Shown here: positions 21,806 through 25,362 of the stretch, in pieces
How the letters are laid out: every line of letters starts with the position of its first letter
How positions within the stretch are numbered: the stretch's first letter is position 1
Assembly (NCBI GenBank): GCA_964441445.1
Contig: CAYTYO010000012.1
Location: 1 to 25,362, forward strand
From: XYB1-FULL-44-23 sp964441445
GTDB lineage: Bacteria; Patescibacteriota; Microgenomatia; CAZETR01; Amesbacteraceae
Direction: 5' to 3'
Length of the DNA: 25,362 nucleotides
Made by a program: the position numbers and the translations under genes
Notes under the pieces: generated by a model
What the model was told of the DNA's origin: nothing
The model's database searches: none
The model's input: only the letters and a program-made list of their open reading frames with translations

Positions 21806-22300
21806 ATGGCTTATTACAAACCAGATAATACTGAAAAAGAGTTCGAAGAAAAGGTCGTTTCTATAAACCGAGTCAGTAAAAAAACTAAAGGTGGAAACAG
21901 AATTGGTTTTTCTGCATTGGTGGTAGTGGGCGACCGAAAAGGCAGGGTGGGTATCGGTATGGGAAAAGCAGCAGATGTGGCTTCGGCAATGAAAAAAGGA
22001 ATTACTTACGCCCAGAAAAGGATGATAACCGTGAATATGAGAGGGACCACAATACCACATGAAGTCAGATTGAAGTTGGGTGCAGCTAAAATACTACTTA
22101 AGCCGGCACCAGCAGGAAGCGGAGTTATCGCCGGTGGATCTATCCGCGCGGTAGTTGAAGCAGCGGGAATTAAGGATGTTGTGGGTAAAATACTCGGAAC
22201 ATCAAATAAAATAAACAATGTCAAAGCCACTTTTGAAGCTTTACAACAATTGCGGCCAGTTATATCTTATCCTGCAAAAAAATTAGATGAAATTAAATAA
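21806..22300 (+). CDS. rpsE: 30S ribosomal protein S5 (uS5)
   Basis: 164 aa. S5 has a dsRBD-like N-terminal domain and shapes the mRNA entry and decoding fidelity. VVSINRVSKKTKGGNRIGFS is the family signature and GRVGIGMGKAADVASAMKKG follows, then LLKPAPAGSGVIAGGSIRAV. The last 14 bases overlap rplO, leaving no room for rpmD. Confidence 0.98.
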   Translation: MAYYKPDNTEKEFEEKVVSINRVSKKTKGGNRIGFSALVVVGDRKGRVGIGMGKAADVASAMKKGITYAQKRMITVNMRGTTIPHEVRLKLGAAKILLKPAPAGSGVIAGGSIRAVVEAAGIKDVVGKILGTSNKINNVKATFEALQQLRPVISYPAKKLDEIK

Positions 22301-22727
22301 CTTGCTGCAAATACGGGTAAGAAAAGCCAAACGCCTCGGCAGGGGTTATGGTTCCGGAAAAGGCGGACACACATCCGGGAGAGGCTCGAAAGGACAAAAA
22401 GCCAGAGGTGATGTGCCAATTATTTTTGAAGGGACAAAGACAAAAAAGTCGTTGATCAAGCGATTACCCTTTAACCGAGGGCGTGGAAAACTAAAATCCT
22501 GGAAGATGCGATCAGTTATCATCAATCTGGAGGATCTGGCTAGTTGGCCAAAAGGCAAGGTTGTAAATGAAGAAAATCTTATTAAGTCGGGATTACTTAA
22601 TCAGGGTGAGCAGGCAAAGATTTTAGGTGGCGGAAAAATAACAAGCGCGTTGGACTTAAATAAGATTAAAATATCAAAGTCTGCCCGAGACATGATCATA
22701 GCTGCAGGCGGAAAAGTCACGGATTAA
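22287..22727 (+). CDS. rplO: 50S ribosomal protein L15 (uL15)
   Basis: 146 aa. L15 is a late 50S assembly protein with a long basic tail threading through 23S rRNA. The Gly-rich RLGRGYGSGKGGHTSGRGSK stretch and RLPFNRGRGK are typical, and ALDLNKIKISKSARDMI closes the family core. It overlaps rpsE by 14 bases; in most bacteria rpmD (L30) would lie between. Confidence 0.97.
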   Translation: MKLNNLLQIRVRKAKRLGRGYGSGKGGHTSGRGSKGQKARGDVPIIFEGTKTKKSLIKRLPFNRGRGKLKSWKMRSVIINLEDLASWPKGKVVNEENLIKSGLLNQGEQAKILGGGKITSALDLNKIKISKSARDMIIAAGGKVTD

Positions 22728-22736
22728 TATTGAGGT

Positions 22737-24023
22737 ATGAAGAAAATAACAAATACCCTTAGACAAATTTGGGGGGCTAAGGATTTGAGGCGCAAAATAA
22801 TTTTTACGGCTGGAATACTTTTGGTTTATCGGTTTTTGGCATACGTTCCTACGGCTGGAGTTGACAGAACTGCACTTAAAAGTTTGTTTTCTTCAAGTCA
22901 GTTGCTAGGACTTTTGGATATTTTTTCCGGAGGTACTTTGGCAAATTTCAGTTTAGTGGCTCTGGGCCTCGGCCCATATATTAATGCTTCAATTATTATG
23001 CAACTGTTAACGGTTATTTTCCCTAAATTGGAGGAAATGCAAAAGGAGGGAGAGTACGGAAGAGAGGTAATTAACCAGTACACTAGGTTAATGATGGTTC
23101 CAATAGCTATTTTGCAAGCATTTGCGATGTATTTTTTGCTGAAGGGCCAAGGCGTGATCGGGAATCTTGATCCTCTTTCTTTGACAACTTTACTTTTGAC
23201 AATGACGGCCGGCACAATCCTTACTGTGTGGCTCGGAGAATTGATTACTGAGTATGGAGTGGGAAATGGGATTAGTTTATTAATTTTTGCCGGTATAGTC
23301 GGGAGATTACCAGTAACTTTAGGGCAAACGGCTGTGACATTGGAAACTCTTGATCCTACTAGTATTATCGCTTTTATCGGTTTGGCTTTGATGGTGGTAT
23401 ATAGTGTCGTTTTCATGAACGAAGCTTCGAGAAATATCGTGGTGCAATATGCAAAAAGAGTAAAAATGGGCAAAACCTATGGCGGTCAGTCAACACATTT
23501 GCCGCTACGTGTTAACCAAGCAGGAGTAATTCCAATTATTTTTGCTGTCTCGTTAGTCCTGCTTCCTTCCATGATCGGAAGTTTCGTAGAACAAATTCCA
23601 AATCCCGGATTGGCTAATGCGGCCAGACAAATTGTTGCTTTTATGAAACCGGGCGAGTTGCCTTATAACCTGATTTATTTCTTGCTGGTGGTTGGATTTA
23701 CGTATTTTTATACTGCTATAGTATTTAATCCAGAAAAAATATCTGAGGATCTAAAAAAATATGGTGGTTTTATCCCGGGAGTAAGGCCGGGAGAAGCCAC
23801 TGCACTTTATTTAAATAAAGTGCTTAATCGAATTACTTTTGCAGGCGCTATGTTTTTAGGTGCTATAGCTATCCTTCCGGCAATAATGCAAGGAGCTTTG
23901 AATATTCCTACCCTATCTATCGGAGGAACGGGTATTTTGATTGTGGTGTCCGTAGTTTTAGAAACGACAAAATCATTGCAATCCCAGTTGTTGATTAGAA
24001 ATTACGATGGCTTTCTGAAGTAA
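22737..24023 (+). CDS. secY: Protein translocase subunit SecY
   Basis: 428 aa. SecY is the membrane channel of the Sec translocon and should cross the inner membrane ten times; hydrophobic segments are regularly spaced from about residue 20 to 425. The N-terminal DLRRKIIFTAGILLVYRFLA, GLGPYINASIIMQLL, GNGISLLIFAGIVGRLP and NQAGVIPIIFAVSL motifs are typical, as is the cytoplasmic loop near FNPEKISEDLKKYGGFIPGV. A GAGG lies just before the ATG at unusually short spacing. Its stop shares one base with the adk ATG. Confidence 0.98.
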   Translation: MKKITNTLRQIWGAKDLRRKIIFTAGILLVYRFLAYVPTAGVDRTALKSLFSSSQLLGLLDIFSGGTLANFSLVALGLGPYINASIIMQLLTVIFPKLEEMQKEGEYGREVINQYTRLMMVPIAILQAFAMYFLLKGQGVIGNLDPLSLTTLLLTMTAGTILTVWLGELITEYGVGNGISLLIFAGIVGRLPVTLGQTAVTLETLDPTSIIAFIGLALMVVYSVVFMNEASRNIVVQYAKRVKMGKTYGGQSTHLPLRVNQAGVIPIIFAVSLVLLPSMIGSFVEQIPNPGLANAARQIVAFMKPGELPYNLIYFLLVVGFTYFYTAIVFNPEKISEDLKKYGGFIPGVRPGEATALYLNKVLNRITFAGAMFLGAIAILPAIMQGALNIPTLSIGGTGILIVVSVVLETTKSLQSQLLIRNYDGFLK

Positions 24024-24661
24024 TGAATATTGCTCTTTTAGGTCCGCAGGGATGCGGAAAAGGAACACAAGCCGAGAAACTTGAACAGGAGTTTGGATTG
24101 GTAAGAGTTGAAACGGGCAGGATTTTGAGGCAAATAGGAGATTCTAATCAGCCTAACGCCGAAATAATCAAAAAAATGATGCTTGAGGGGAAGTTAGTTT
24201 CTGACGATATTCTGGCAGAAGTGATAAAAAACAAACTGGAACTGCAGCCAGGAAAAGGATATGTTTTTGATGGCACTCCTCGCGATCTGAAGCAATATGA
24301 AATGCTTAACAGGCTGCTCATGTCCATGGGGCACAAGTTAGATAAGATAGTTTTTTTAAACATAAGTGAGGAAGAGTCAGTGGTAAGACTTTCGAATAGA
24401 AGAACCTGTGAGAGTTGTAACAAAATATATAATTTATTGACTGATAAACCTCCTGTTCCAGATACATGTGAGTGCGGTGGTAAATTAATTCAGAGAGATG
24501 ATGACGTTCCAGATGCAATACGTAAAAGGCTGGAGGCATACAGAGATGCCACTCTGCCGGTGATAGCTCAGGCACGGAAAGAAGGCATACTTGTGGAGAT
24601 TGACGGCAGTCGAACAATTGAGGAAGTGCATAAAGAAATTATTGAAAAATTGAAGCTATAA
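24023..24661 (+). CDS. adk: Adenylate kinase, zinc-type LID
   Basis: 212 aa. Interconverts ATP and AMP with two ADP. P-loop GPQGCGKGT is at 7-15. The AMP-binding region reads ETGRILR (30-36) where STGDMLR is usual; Thr31 and Arg36 are kept but Ser30 and Asp33 are replaced. FDGTPRD (82-88) replaces FDGFPRT, keeping the AMP-binding Arg87. The LID domain has C129-x2-C132 and C149-x-C151, a zinc site with an unusually short second pair, then RDDD (158-161). The gene follows secY as in most bacteria. Confidence 0.96.
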   Translation: MNIALLGPQGCGKGTQAEKLEQEFGLVRVETGRILRQIGDSNQPNAEIIKKMMLEGKLVSDDILAEVIKNKLELQPGKGYVFDGTPRDLKQYEMLNRLLMSMGHKLDKIVFLNISEEESVVRLSNRRTCESCNKIYNLLTDKPPVPDTCECGGKLIQRDDDVPDAIRKRLEAYRDATLPVIAQARKEGILVEIDGSRTIEEVHKEIIEKLKL

Positions 24662-24662
24662 A

Positions 24663-25362
24663 ATGGATAAACTTACGATTAAATCAGCTGAGGAATTATT
24701 GATAATGGGAAAGGGTGGAAAAATGTTGGCAGAAGTAAGAGATGAGATAGCAAAGGCGGTAAGACCGGGGGTAACCGGATTGGAGATCGAAAAATTAGCT
24801 TGTGAGATGATTAGCAAGACTGGAGGGAAACCCTCGTTTAAAATGGTGCCGGGGTATCACCACGCGACATGTATCAACGTTAATGATGTAGTTGTGCATG
24901 GTATCCCCGATGAATATCTCATTCAGGATGGGGATAAAGTAGGCTTGGACGTGGGTTTGTTTTGGCAGGGATTTCACACAGACACCTCAGTTACGGTTAT
25001 GGCTGGGAAAACAACAGCTGAGAACTCTAAATTTCTTGATGCTGGACGCGCTGCAGTAAAAAAGGCTGTCGAGCAGGCAAGGCCAGGGAAAAGAATTGCG
25101 GATTTGTCGAGAGCAATGCAGGAGGCCATTGAGGGGGCTGGATATAGCGTCGTACGCGCCCTGACAGGACACGGAATTGGACGTAACCTACATGAACAGC
25201 CGGCAATACCTTGCTTTGATATGGGAAGGTATGAACATTCGCTGCTAATAAAAGAGGGAATGGTTCTAGCGATTGAAATCATGTATAACCTTGGTTCCGC
25301 GGATGTGGCTTATAAAAATAACGATGGTTGGACAATAGTTACGGCTGATGGTAAAATATCAG
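24663..25362 (+). CDS. map: Methionine aminopeptidase type I, 3' end beyond window
   Basis: The first 233 codons are present, nearly the whole protein. The enzyme removes the initiator Met from nascent proteins. Using E. coli-like numbering, the catalytic His is His79 (VVVHGIP) and metal ligands are Asp96 (LDVG), Asp107 (HTDTS), His170 (GHGIG) and Glu205 (AIEIMY). The last Glu ligand should lie just beyond the right edge. It starts 1 base after adk, the standard secY-adk-map order; infA would be expected next. Confidence 0.96.
   Translation, partial: MDKLTIKSAEELLIMGKGGKMLAEVRDEIAKAVRPGVTGLEIEKLACEMISKTGGKPSFKMVPGYHHATCINVNDVVVHGIPDEYLIQDGDKVGLDVGLFWQGFHTDTSVTVMAGKTTAENSKFLDAGRAAVKKAVEQARPGKRIADLSRAMQEAIEGAGYSVVRALTGHGIGRNLHEQPAIPCFDMGRYEHSLLIKEGMVLAIEIMYNLGSADVAYKNNDGWTIVTADGKIS

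Noticed and set aside
1..25362. tRNA or rRNA genes, CRISPR arrays, insertion sequences, integrases
   Set aside because: No cloverleaf, spaced direct repeats, transposase or terminal repeats were seen; coding density by conserved genes leaves little room.

Overview
This window looks like a chromosomal segment of a Patescibacteria (CPR) bacterium, most likely Microgenomates. The evidence is: very compact packing (no gene-free stretch over about 130 bases); no rpmD (uL30) between rpsE and rplO; an IF-2 with no N-terminal extension; truncated or pared-down housekeeping proteins; and few Shine-Dalgarno sites. TGA is a normal stop (it ends rplC and rpsQ), so the recoded-UGA CPR lineages are excluded. 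Phylum-level placement is inference from gene content and order, not from a tree.

The window has two divergent halves that meet at about 10601-10719. The left half (1-10600, minus strand) reads dnaJ, nusA, infB, a degenerate DHH-family gene, rpsO, pnp, a protease-less Lon-like ATPase, a family-4-like uracil-DNA glycosylase, RNase J and then the first codons of a basic protein, possibly FtsK. It is the usual nusA-infB-rpsO-pnp block (transcription elongation, initiation, 30S, RNA decay) without rimP, rbfA or truB, with a second RNA-decay enzyme (RNase J) added. Candidate promoters lie before dnaJ, nusA, rpsO and pnp; the nusA, rpsO and pnp leaders contain inverted repeats.

The right half (10720-25362, plus strand) reads fusA, tuf, rpsJ, rplC, rplD, rplW, rplB, rpsS, rplV, rpsC, rplP, rpmC, rpsQ, rplN, rplX, rplE, rpsN, rpsH, rplF, rplR, rpsE, rplO, secY, adk and a 3'-truncated map. 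This is the str-S10-spc superoperon. rpsL and rpsG are not next to fusA, and rpmD is missing. From rplC onward the genes touch or overlap (ATGA and similar junctions), implying one long coupled transcript. Promoters are predicted before fusA, tuf and, notably, between rpsJ and rplC.

Most of the genes are ordinary; the interesting signals are regulatory or are losses of catalytic features. (1) The rpsJ-rplC gap has a good extended -10 promoter, then an intrinsic-terminator hairpin ending 8 bases before rplC, with an upstream segment able to form a competing antiterminator: a candidate attenuator controlling the ribosomal-protein operon. (2) A CIRCE-like inverted repeat (14 of 18 arm positions match the consensus) overlaps the predicted dnaJ promoter, suggesting HrcA control, and this promoter shares its -35 region with fusA. 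(3) The nusA and rpsO leaders have long perfect stems, suggesting autoregulation. (4) Several proteins keep their fold but lose key residues or domains: the DHH-like protein, Lon without protease, the glycosylase with three of four Fe-S cysteines replaced, and RNase J with the motif-C histidine replaced. No rRNA, tRNA, CRISPR array, insertion sequence or other mobile element was seen.
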